DNA of 5,706 bases from DASYYE01 sp035946955 (GTDB taxonomy: Bacteria > Actinomycetota > Actinomycetes > Streptosporangiales > Streptosporangiaceae), in NCBI GenBank assembly GCA_035946955.1, contig DASYYE010000386.1, forward strand, positions 1 through 5,706, in the 5' to 3' direction. The notes under the pieces were generated by a model that saw only the letters and a list, made by a program, of their open reading frames with translations, was not told the origin of the DNA and made no database searches. The position numbers and the translations under genes are program-made. Shown piece after piece: positions 1-5,549 of the stretch (within the stretch, counting starts at the first letter, position 1; every line of letters starts with the position of its first letter).

Positions 1-300
1 ATCGAAGAACCGGGCGCCCGGGGGGAGGTCACCGCTGGCGGTGACGGTGACGCGGTGCGGGTGCCCGGGCAGGCCGCGCCCGGCACGGGACGCCCGGCGC
101 TGCGCGGAACGGACCGTCAGCCGCGGGTCGTCGCGGCGGATGGTGCCGGCCCCCACCATGATCGCGTCGGCGGCCGCTCGCTCGCCGTCGACCCGGTCGA
201 GGTCGGCACCGCTGGACAGGACCAGCCGGCCGGGCCCCGTCCCGTCCAGCCGGCCATCCACCGACATAGCACAGCTCAGCAGCACATATGGACGTCCCAT
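1..300 (-). CDS. RibD C-terminal-domain / dihydrofolate reductase-like pyrimidine reductase, 5' part only (runs off the left edge)
   Basis: One frame stays open from an ATG at 300 to the window edge and gives 100 residues. It opens with MGRPYVLLSCAMSVDGRL, followed by LVLSS, DRVDGERAAADAIMVGAGTI (res 35-54), RRDDPRLTVRS (res 55-65) and HRVTVTASGDLPPGARFF. This is the N-terminal half of the RibD_C fold (PF01872), an NADPH-dependent reductase related to dihydrofolate reductase; VGAGTIRRDDPRL is the family's typical nucleotide/substrate-binding segment. There is no deaminase domain in front, so it is a stand-alone reductase rather than bifunctional RibD. Actinobacteria commonly carry such proteins of roughly 230 aa, annotated as pyrimidine reductase or RibD family; the substrate cannot be fixed here, and riboflavin biosynthesis is possible but unproven. 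A GGTGG Shine-Dalgarno-like stretch (307-311) lies 6 nt before the ATG. The gene is divergent from the aldehyde dehydrogenase. The missing C-terminal part lies left of the window. Confidence 0.87.
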   Translation of the reverse strand, partial: MGRPYVLLSCAMSVDGRLDGTGPGRLVLSSGADLDRVDGERAAADAIMVGAGTIRRDDPRLTVRSAQRRASRAGRGLPGHPHRVTVTASGDLPPGARFFD

Positions 301-348
301 CACCAGCCACCGTATCCACTGGCCTGGCAAAGGACGCCCACTCAGGAG

Positions 349-371
349 ACCACCCGGCGCTACCGGGTGGT
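349..371. repeat. Perfect 9-bp inverted repeat in the divergent intergenic region
   Basis: ACCACCCGG (349-357) and CCGGGTGGT (363-371) pair perfectly around the 5-nt loop CGCTA. The repeat sits 48 nt upstream of the reductase ATG and 60 nt upstream of the dehydrogenase ATG. It could be an operator shared by both divergent promoters, or a leader hairpin. On the plus strand it is followed by only TTTAC, and no gene reads into it from the left on that strand, so a terminator role is unlikely. The rest of 301-431 shows no promoter hexamers I would defend. Confidence 0.55.
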
Positions 372-416
372 TTACTAGCGGCAACGGCCAGGCGGCACAG
401 TCAGGCCGCAGAGCAC

Positions 417-421
417 GGAGG
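417..421 (+). promoter_or_regulatory. Ribosome binding site of the aldehyde dehydrogenase
   Basis: GGAGG lies 10 nt before ATG 432 and 7 nt before an in-frame TTG at 429. It places the start at 429-432 rather than at the in-frame ATG at 288, which would add an unconserved low-complexity N-terminus and overlap the divergent reductase gene. Confidence 0.75.
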
Positions 422-431
422 CAGGTGCTTG

Positions 432-1949
432 ATGGCGATGGACACCCAATGGGCGGCGCAGCAGGCCGCCCCAGGGGAGACCTTCGACTCACTCAACCCG
501 GCGACCTCGGAGGTCATCGCCACCTTCCCCGCCCTGGGCAGGGCCGAGGTGGACGCCGTGGTCGCGCGTGCCCATGAGGCCGCCGTGTGGTGGGCGGGCC
601 TGAGCTGGCAGGAGCGCCGCACCCGGCTGCTCGCCTGGAAGTCCTACCTGACCCGCTACATGAACCGCCTCGCGGAACTCATGCACACCGAGTCAGGCAA
701 GCCGCTGGCGGACGCGCAACTCGAAGTCACGCTGGCCGTGAACCATATCGACTGGGCCGCCCGCAAGGCCCGCAAGGTGCTCGGCCCGCGCCGGGTGCGC
801 AGCGGCCTGCTCGCCTACAACCACGTGTCCTCGATCGAGTACGCCCCACTGGGTGTCGTGGGTGTGATCGGGCCATGGAACTACCCCGTGTTCACGCCAC
901 TCGGCTCGATCGCCTACGCACTGGCCGCTGGCAACGCGGTGGTGTTCAAGCCCAGTGAGTTCACCCCGGCGGTCGGGGGGTGGCTGGTCAGCTCGTTCGC
1001 TGAGGCCGTGCCCGAGCAGCCGGTGCTGCAACTGGTCACCGGGCTGGGCCCGACCGGTGAGGCGCTCGCCCTCAGCGCCGTCAACAAGATCGCTTTCACG
1101 GGCTCGGCGGCGACGGCGCGCCGTGTGATGGCCACCTGTGCGCAGAACCTGACGCCACTGGTCGCCGAGTGCGGCGGCAAGGACGCACTGCTGGTGGGGG
1201 CCAGCGCCGACCTCGATGCGGCCGCAGACGCCGCCGCCTGGGGCGCACTGACCAACGCCGGCCAGACCTGCGTGGGTATCGAGCGCGTCTACGTGGCCGC
1301 GGGCGTGTACCACACCTTCCTCGAGAAGCTGAGTGAACGCATGGCGGCCGCCAGGGCGGGCGACGACCGCGAGGCAGACTACGGGCCTATGACCATGCCG
1401 GGCCAGCCTGACGTGGTCGAGGACCACATCGCTGACGCGCTGGCCCGCGGCGGCCGGGCGGTGCTTGGCGGGATGCAGAGCGTACGGCGGCCTTTCGTGG
1501 ACCCGGTGATCCTGGCCGACGTGCCTGAAGAGGCCCAGGCGGTGCGGGAGGAGACGTTCGGGCCGGTTGTGACCGTGACCTCCGTTGCGGACCTGGCCGA
1601 AGGCGTCCGGCTGGCCAACGAGAGCCACTACGCCCTGGGCTCCAGCGTTTTCGAGCGGGGACGCAAGCCGGCCATGTCCGCTGCGCGGGCCCTGCGCGCG
1701 GGCATGACCTCGATCAATGCCGTCAATGCGTTCGCGCTGGTGCCTGCGCTGCCGTTCGGCGGGAGCGGGGACTCGGGGTTCGGCCGCATCCACGGCGCCG
1801 ACGGGCTGCGGGAGTTCACCCGGGCCAAGGCGATCACCAGGCAGCGGCTCCGGCCCATGGTGAACGTGACCACGCTGCGGCGCAAGGACAAGGACTTGCA
1901 GCGGCTGCTGATGCTGACCACCTTCCGCCACGGCAAGCGCTACAACTGA
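432..1949 (+). CDS. NAD(P)+-dependent aldehyde dehydrogenase (ALDH superfamily)
   Basis: Encodes 505 aa, the usual length for a soluble ALDH, which oxidises an aldehyde to the acid with NAD(P)+. Residues from ATG 432: the Rossmann region GVIGPWNYPVF has the oxyanion Asn150; VFKPSE (171-176) has Lys173 and Glu176, the latter usual in NAD-preferring members; FTGSAATAR (222-230) binds the cofactor. The general base is Glu246 in VAECGGKDA, the nucleophile Cys280 in NAGQTCVGIERVYV, and EETFGPVV (373-380) has the ribose-binding Glu374. PFGGSGDSGFGR (441-452) is the C-terminal family motif. Both PROSITE ALDH signatures appear satisfied, with Cys instead of the usual Leu after the base Glu. The tail (about res 470-505) is basic, ending FRHGKRYN. 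Start: GGAGG at 417-421; TTG 429 and ATG 438 are alternatives. The gene is monocistronic, ending in a strong hairpin. Substrate is unknown; betaine-, succinate-semialdehyde- or aromatic-aldehyde-type activity cannot be told apart. Confidence 0.95.
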   Translation: MAMDTQWAAQQAAPGETFDSLNPATSEVIATFPALGRAEVDAVVARAHEAAVWWAGLSWQERRTRLLAWKSYLTRYMNRLAELMHTESGKPLADAQLEVTLAVNHIDWAARKARKVLGPRRVRSGLLAYNHVSSIEYAPLGVVGVIGPWNYPVFTPLGSIAYALAAGNAVVFKPSEFTPAVGGWLVSSFAEAVPEQPVLQLVTGLGPTGEALALSAVNKIAFTGSAATARRVMATCAQNLTPLVAECGGKDALLVGASADLDAAADAAAWGALTNAGQTCVGIERVYVAAGVYHTFLEKLSERMAAARAGDDREADYGPMTMPGQPDVVEDHIADALARGGRAVLGGMQSVRRPFVDPVILADVPEEAQAVREETFGPVVTVTSVADLAEGVRLANESHYALGSSVFERGRKPAMSAARALRAGMTSINAVNAFALVPALPFGGSGDSGFGRIHGADGLREFTRAKAITRQRLRPMVNVTTLRRKDKDLQRLLMLTTFRHGKRYN

Positions 1950-1993
1950 GCGAAGCGGGCGTGCACGGGGCAGGCCGTGCACGCCCGCTTCGC
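1950..1993. terminator. Bidirectional hairpin terminator between convergent genes
   Basis: The two 19-nt arms (1950-1968 and 1975-1993) are perfectly complementary around the loop GGCAGG (1969-1974). The left arm begins immediately after the ALDH stop codon (1947-1949). The right arm ends 18 nt before the stop codon of the opposing beta-helix gene (2012-2014). No T-run follows on either strand, as is common for actinobacterial terminators. The location and symmetry suit termination of both transcripts. Confidence 0.85.
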
Positions 1994-2011
1994 GTCAGCG
2001 GCGGCCCACGG

Positions 2012-3589
2012 TCAGGCTGACTTGCAGAAACCGTTGCTTGGCACGCCTGCGCACGGGTCCGGCATGGAAGCCAGCCGCGGCAGCGGCACGATGGTGATCC
2101 TGGTCTGGCGCGGGTAGTGCGACCCCTTGGGGCAGGGCCCGAGGCCGGTGGCCCCGGTGGCGCAGATGAGCTGGGAGACCAGGTTGCTGTCGGCGGTCGT
2201 GCCCGGCTGGCCGCATGGCCTGCCGTCCACGGCCGGGTCCTGGATGTTGGCGGGCTCGGACGTGAGGGCGCCCGCCGACGCGTGGTTGCCGAAGAAGCAG
2301 TTACGTGGCGTGGCGGACTGCGGCAGGAGCCCGACGGTCGCGAGGTCGCCGTTGGTGACGTTGCCGAACGACCCGTCGCCGGAGAACAGGTTGCCGTAGA
2401 CCTGGCTGCCGTGCGCGGTGAACACACACAGGCCCGGTGCGAGCTGGACGCCGCCCTGGCAGTGCGAGCCCGGCGGTGGCGTCTCCGTGTCGGGGAAGTC
2501 GTGCGTGACCACGCCCCACGAGCCCTGCCGGGTGATCACGTTGTCACGGACGATGTCGTAGGAACCGCCCGATACCTCCACACCCGCGCCCACGGCTGGC
2601 TCCAGGCCGGAGGATGGGGCGTTGGCGTTGTTGTTGGCGGTGATGAGGTTGTCCTCGATGACCAGGCACGGCCTGGTGGTGCTGTTCGGGCACCGGCCGT
2701 CCTGCGGCGGCGGGGCGTCGTCGTTGTTCAGTGAGTTCGGGGCCAGGCCGGTGCGGTTGTGGTCGAACTCGGAGTCGCGGATGACCAGGCGGCCGCCCGC
2801 GTTGGTGCCCGAGTACCCGAGCATCGAGTTGGTGCCGCGGTCATGGGACAGGGTGGTGTCGCACTCCCGCTGGCAGGCACCCACGTAGTACGCCGCGTCA
2901 GCCATGTTGCTGCCATAGGAGCGGGTGATCAGGCCGGGCCCGCTGGCGTTGCTCACGAACAGGCCGTACTGGGCTAGGTTCGGGCTGGCGAGGTCCGACG
3001 GGCCGTACATCGACGTGGCGGTGAGGTAGGAGCCCTCGTAGGCGCCCAGGCCAATGGCGCCGCTGCCATCACCCCCGTTCCACCAGATCTCGTTGCCGCG
3101 GCCGGCCGAGCCAGCCAGGTAGTCGCACACAGTGAGGTTCTGGATCGTGACCCCGCTGGCCTTCCATACCTCGATGCCGTTACGTCCCAGGCCGCCATTG
3201 GTGTCCTGCAGCGCCGGGTCGGACGGGCACGGGTGGCGGGCGGACCCGTTGCTGCCGTCCACGATGACTGTGTTGCGGTCCAAGCCGCGGATGTGGATGT
3301 CAGGGGTGGCGACCCAGACCCCCGCCTGCGGCCAGGCCATGCTCTTCTCGTGGTACACACCCGGCCAGACCAGCACCCAGTCCCCGGGGTGCGCGGCGTC
3401 CACGGCCGCCTGGATGGTGCTGTAGTGGCTTACCCCCTGCGGACACGGCATCGTGCTGCCGTTGCAGACCAGTAATGTCTGGGGCGCTGACGCACCATGG
3501 GACGTCTGGGCGGCGAGCGCCGACCCGCCGACCAGGGCGGGCACTCCGGCGAGCATGACGGCCTGTGCAACGCTGAACAGCCTTTTCAT
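2012..3589 (-). CDS. Secreted cysteine-rich right-handed parallel beta-helix protein, function unknown
   Basis: Encodes 525 aa from ATG 3589, which has GGAGG 7 nt upstream; longer in-frame starts up to 3628 are less likely because this start begins a clean Sec signal peptide (MKR, hydrophobic core to about res 22, AxA cleavage near ALA-26). The mature part has the STIQAAVDAA...GDWVLVWPGVYHE N-terminal element (res 57-81) of pectin-lyase-like helices. Rungs of about 20-25 residues follow, with a hydrophobic-x-hydrophobic-x-N/D pattern: VTIQNLTV (147-154), LVIRDSEFDHN (268-278), LVIEDNLITANN (309-320), YDIVRDNVITRQ (344-355), SQVYGNLFSGD (395-405). This is the NosD/PbH1-type fold. There are sixteen cysteines, all in the exported part, mostly in close pairs, so disulfides are likely. 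I see no pectate-lyase or pectinesterase active-site motif, membrane anchor or sortase motif, so it could be an enzyme on a polysaccharide or a binding protein. Leu39 is a rare TTA codon. It is convergent with the ALDH gene and has a long leader. Confidence 0.9.
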   Translation of the reverse strand: MKRLFSVAQAVMLAGVPALVGGSALAAQTSHGASAPQTLLVCNGSTMPCPQGVSHYSTIQAAVDAAHPGDWVLVWPGVYHEKSMAWPQAGVWVATPDIHIRGLDRNTVIVDGSNGSARHPCPSDPALQDTNGGLGRNGIEVWKASGVTIQNLTVCDYLAGSAGRGNEIWWNGGDGSGAIGLGAYEGSYLTATSMYGPSDLASPNLAQYGLFVSNASGPGLITRSYGSNMADAAYYVGACQRECDTTLSHDRGTNSMLGYSGTNAGGRLVIRDSEFDHNRTGLAPNSLNNDDAPPPQDGRCPNSTTRPCLVIEDNLITANNNANAPSSGLEPAVGAGVEVSGGSYDIVRDNVITRQGSWGVVTHDFPDTETPPPGSHCQGGVQLAPGLCVFTAHGSQVYGNLFSGDGSFGNVTNGDLATVGLLPQSATPRNCFFGNHASAGALTSEPANIQDPAVDGRPCGQPGTTADSNLVSQLICATGATGLGPCPKGSHYPRQTRITIVPLPRLASMPDPCAGVPSNGFCKSA

Positions 3590-3596
3590 CGTCCAA

Positions 3597-3601
3597 CCTC
3601 C
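3597..3601 (-). promoter_or_regulatory. Ribosome binding site of the beta-helix gene
   Basis: On the minus strand GGAGG stands 7 nt before ATG 3589. This fixes the start at the signal-peptide methionine. Confidence 0.85.
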
Positions 3602-3650
3602 GAGAATGCACCGATGCGGGCTGCCCATGCGAGGGGGCCGGGGGGCGCGG

Positions 3651-3675
3651 CGGGCCAGACGACCTCACTGGCCCG
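3651..3675. repeat. 8-bp inverted repeat in the beta-helix gene leader
   Basis: CGGGCCAG (3651-3658) and CTGGCCCG (3668-3675) are perfect inverted copies around a 9-nt loop. The repeat ends 62 nt before the beta-helix ATG and would form a hairpin in the leader RNA. Two more copies of CTGGCCCG follow at 3696-3703 and 3755-3762. Confidence 0.5.
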
Positions 3676-3730
3676 ACGCGTGCCCAGCCAGCCCCCTGGC
3701 CCGCTGCACATGCCCTGGACAGCCTCCCCA

Positions 3731-3751
3731 GCCGACGGCGCGCCCGTCGGC
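3731..3751. repeat. GC-rich hairpin, 8-bp perfect stem
   Basis: GCCGACGG (3731-3738) and CCGTCGGC (3744-3751) flank the loop CGCGC. It lies 149 nt past the GMC stop and 142 nt before the beta-helix start, on the minus strand. It could be the GMC terminator if transcription runs that far, or a structure in the beta-helix leader; there is no T-tract. Confidence 0.45.
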
Positions 3752-3818
3752 CTCCTGGCCCGCGGCGCGCACCCTGGGTGGGAAGACGGGTGTGGGCTGG
3801 TGTGCGGGCAGCGCTGAT

Positions 3819-3848
3819 ACCCTACCGATGGGTAGTTAGGCCTGACTA
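3819..3848 (-). promoter_or_regulatory. Possible promoter for the beta-helix gene
   Basis: On the minus strand TAGTCA (3848-3843) and TAGGGT (3824-3819) are separated by 18 nt. They match the vegetative -35 and -10 consensus at 4 of 6 and 3 of 6 positions. The site lies in the only AT-richer part of the intergenic region. It would give a leader of about 220 nt. The match is weak and sits better with its overlapping palindrome than alone. Confidence 0.3.
3822..3835. promoter_or_regulatory. Near-perfect 14-bp palindrome, operator candidate
   Basis: CTACCGATGGGTAG pairs at 6 of 7 symmetric positions, one base away from the perfect palindrome CTACCGATCGGTAG. Short gapless palindromes of this type are common targets of TetR-family repressors in actinobacteria (general knowledge; no regulator is encoded in the window). 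It lies between the candidate -35 and -10 elements and overlaps the latter, where binding would block transcription of the beta-helix gene. Confidence 0.4.
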
Positions 3849-3899
3849 GAGGTAAGAGCCCAGGTTTTCCCTGGTAGTGCCCGTTTCGCGAAGAACTTC

Positions 3900-5549
3900 C
3901 TAGTCCACGTTGACCACGAGGGCCTGGCTCTCCAGGGCGGGGTCGGCTGGGGCGAGGGGGGCACGGCCGATGATGAGGTCCGCAGCCCGTTCGGCGATCG
4001 CCACGGTCGGGGCGTTGGTGTTGCCCCGGGGGACCGTCGGCATCACGGAGGCGTCTACCACCCGCAGGTTCTCCACCCCGCGCACGCGCAGTTCCGGGTC
4101 CACGACGCTGGTCAGCTTGCTGGCGGCGAGCAGCGAGTCGCCCCCCATCGCGCACGTCCCCACCGGGTGGAACAGCGTGCCCAGGTCACCCCGGATGAAC
4201 TCCCGTACGTCCTGGGCCGTGCGCACCTGCGGCCCAGGCGCGAGCTCGGCGGCACACACCTTGGCCAGCGCACCTGCGGCCGCGAACTCCCGCGCCATCT
4301 GGATGCCCTCCACCAGCGGCTCGATGTCGGCGCTGTCGGAGAGGTAGGCCGGGTCGATGGCGGGCTTGTGCCGCGGGTCCGCGCTGCGCAGCCAGACGTT
4401 GCCCCGGCTCCCGACGTCGACCAGGGTGACCATCAGCGAGAGTGCCCGGATCTTCGGGTCCGCCAGCCCCTGGCCCTGGTAGGGGGTGGGCAGGGCGTGC
4501 CACTGCAGGTCGGGGGCGGGCAGCGAGGGCCGGGACCGGCTGAAGCCGCCGGCCTCGGCCACGTTGGAGGTGAGCGGGCCGGAGTGACGCAGCTGCCACC
4601 GGGCCAGTTGCCGCGGGCCCGCCCGCTCCCAGAGCGCGTGCGTGCGCGGAGTGCTCCACATGGCCGTCACGACCGGGTGGTCGGACAGGTTGGCGCCCAC
4701 TCCCGGGCTGTCCACCTGCACGGGGATCCCGAGCTCGATCAGGTGCTCGGCCGGGCCCACGCCGGACAGCATGAGCATCTGCGGGCTGCCGATGGTGCCG
4801 GCCGCCAGGATCACCTCGGCGTTGACGTGGGCCGTCTCCTCGGCTCCCCGCAGCAGGTACCGCACGCCGATGGCGCGGCCACCGGACACGATGACCCGGG
4901 TTACCAGCGCGTCCGGCTGGACGGTGAGGTTTGGGCGGGACATCGCGGGATGCAGGTAGGCGTCAGCCGTGGACCACCGGCGGCCGGCCCGCTGCGTCAC
5001 CTGGTAGAAGCCGCAGCCGTCCTGGTGCGGGCCGTTGAAGTCCTCGTTGGCCGCGAGCCCGCACTCCCTTGCGGCGGCCACCCACGCCTTGGTCAAGTCG
5101 GACCGGTACCCGAGGTCAGCCACGGACAGCGGCCCGGTCCCGCCGTGGTAGGCGTCGGCACCGCGGGAGTTGTGCTCGGCCCGTTTGAAGTAGGGCATGA
5201 GGTCGGCGTAACCCCAGCCGCTGCAACCGTAGTCATCCCGCCAGGAGTCGTAGTCGAGGCGGTTGCCGCGCACGTAGATCATCGCGTTCATCGACGACGA
5301 CCCGCCCAGCATGCGGCCGCGCGGCCAGTAGATGACACGGTCGTCCGCGCGCTGCTGCGGCACCGTGCGGAAGTCCCAGTCGTAGGTGCTCTGGAAGAGC
5401 AGGCTCAGCATGGCCGGGATGTGGATCTCCTGGGCGTCGTCCGGCGGGCCAGCTTCGAGTAGCAGCACCTGCGTGGACGGGTCTTCGGTGAGACGTGAGG
5501 CAAGGACACACCCGGCGCTACCTGCGCCTACGATCACATAGTCGTACAC
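3900..5549 (-). CDS. GMC family FAD-dependent oxidoreductase (choline-dehydrogenase-like alcohol dehydrogenase)
   Basis: Encodes about 549 aa. Residues from GTG 5549: YDYVIVGAGSAGCVLA holds the FAD-binding GxGxxG (8-13); LLLEAG (30-35) ends the dinucleotide fold with the ribose-binding Glu; YWPRGRMLGGSSSMNAMIYV (75-94) is GMC signature 1; GTIGSPQMLMLSGVG (251-265) is signature 2. FHPVGTCAMG has the catalytic His461, and VVDASVMP...GNTNAPT has Asn512, equivalent to the active-site His/Asn pair of choline oxidase. The residue matching choline oxidase's flavin-linking histidine is Met87, so FAD should be non-covalent, as in BetA. The enzyme should oxidise an alcohol to an aldehyde; the substrate is unknown. 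It resembles mycobacterial Rv1279 more than true BetA (from memory). No signal peptide or membrane segment, so cytoplasmic. Start: GTG 5549 has GAGG 5 nt upstream and gives the family-like MYDYVIVGAG; GTG 5555 adds two residues without a clear SD; an in-frame stop lies just upstream. Confidence 0.95.
   Translation of the reverse strand: MYDYVIVGAGSAGCVLASRLTEDPSTQVLLLEAGPPDDAQEIHIPAMLSLLFQSTYDWDFRTVPQQRADDRVIYWPRGRMLGGSSSMNAMIYVRGNRLDYDSWRDDYGCSGWGYADLMPYFKRAEHNSRGADAYHGGTGPLSVADLGYRSDLTKAWVAAARECGLAANEDFNGPHQDGCGFYQVTQRAGRRWSTADAYLHPAMSRPNLTVQPDALVTRVIVSGGRAIGVRYLLRGAEETAHVNAEVILAAGTIGSPQMLMLSGVGPAEHLIELGIPVQVDSPGVGANLSDHPVVTAMWSTPRTHALWERAGPRQLARWQLRHSGPLTSNVAEAGGFSRSRPSLPAPDLQWHALPTPYQGQGLADPKIRALSLMVTLVDVGSRGNVWLRSADPRHKPAIDPAYLSDSADIEPLVEGIQMAREFAAAGALAKVCAAELAPGPQVRTAQDVREFIRGDLGTLFHPVGTCAMGGDSLLAASKLTSVVDPELRVRGVENLRVVDASVMPTVPRGNTNAPTVAIAERAADLIIGRAPLAPADPALESQALVVNVD

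Larger units (their letters stand above)
3590..3899. other. 310-bp non-coding region between the GMC gene and the beta-helix gene
   Basis: Both flanking genes run leftward. Reading frames crossing this stretch have no family motifs and are continuations of out-of-frame readings of the neighbours. The right third (about 3811-3870) is clearly less GC-rich than its surroundings and holds the best promoter/operator candidate. The left two-thirds are very GC-rich, with several inverted repeats and a repeated octamer. A weak hairpin (CCAGG 3860-3864, CCTGG 3870-3874) lies 26 nt past the GMC stop and may help end that transcript. The beta-helix gene therefore seems to have its own promoter and a leader of up to about 220 nt. 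Confidence 0.7.

Noticed and set aside
288..431. N-terminal extension of the ALDH frame starting at ATG 288
   Set aside because: It overlaps the divergent reductase start, has no ALDH-like sequence, and the GGAGG at 417-421 points to 429-432.
693..1982. Long minus-strand open frame of 429 codons opposite the ALDH gene
   Set aside because: It is a mirror frame created by GC-rich codons; its sequence is rich in His/Arg/Gly/Pro with no domain, while the plus strand has every ALDH motif.
3586..4155. Minus-strand frame of 189 codons crossing the intergenic region as a separate gene
   Set aside because: It overlaps the GMC C-terminus out of frame and is Arg/Pro/Gly-rich without any recognised feature.
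4167..5462. Plus-strand open frame of 431 codons opposite the GMC gene
   Set aside because: Low-complexity Gly/Val/Arg/His sequence with no motif; the minus strand encodes both GMC signatures.
5509..5522. 14-bp match CACCCGGCGCTACC shared with 351-364 in the ALDH upstream inverted repeat
   Set aside because: The second copy encodes the conserved GAGSAGCV segment of the GMC flavin-binding motif and lacks the other arm, so it looks like chance.
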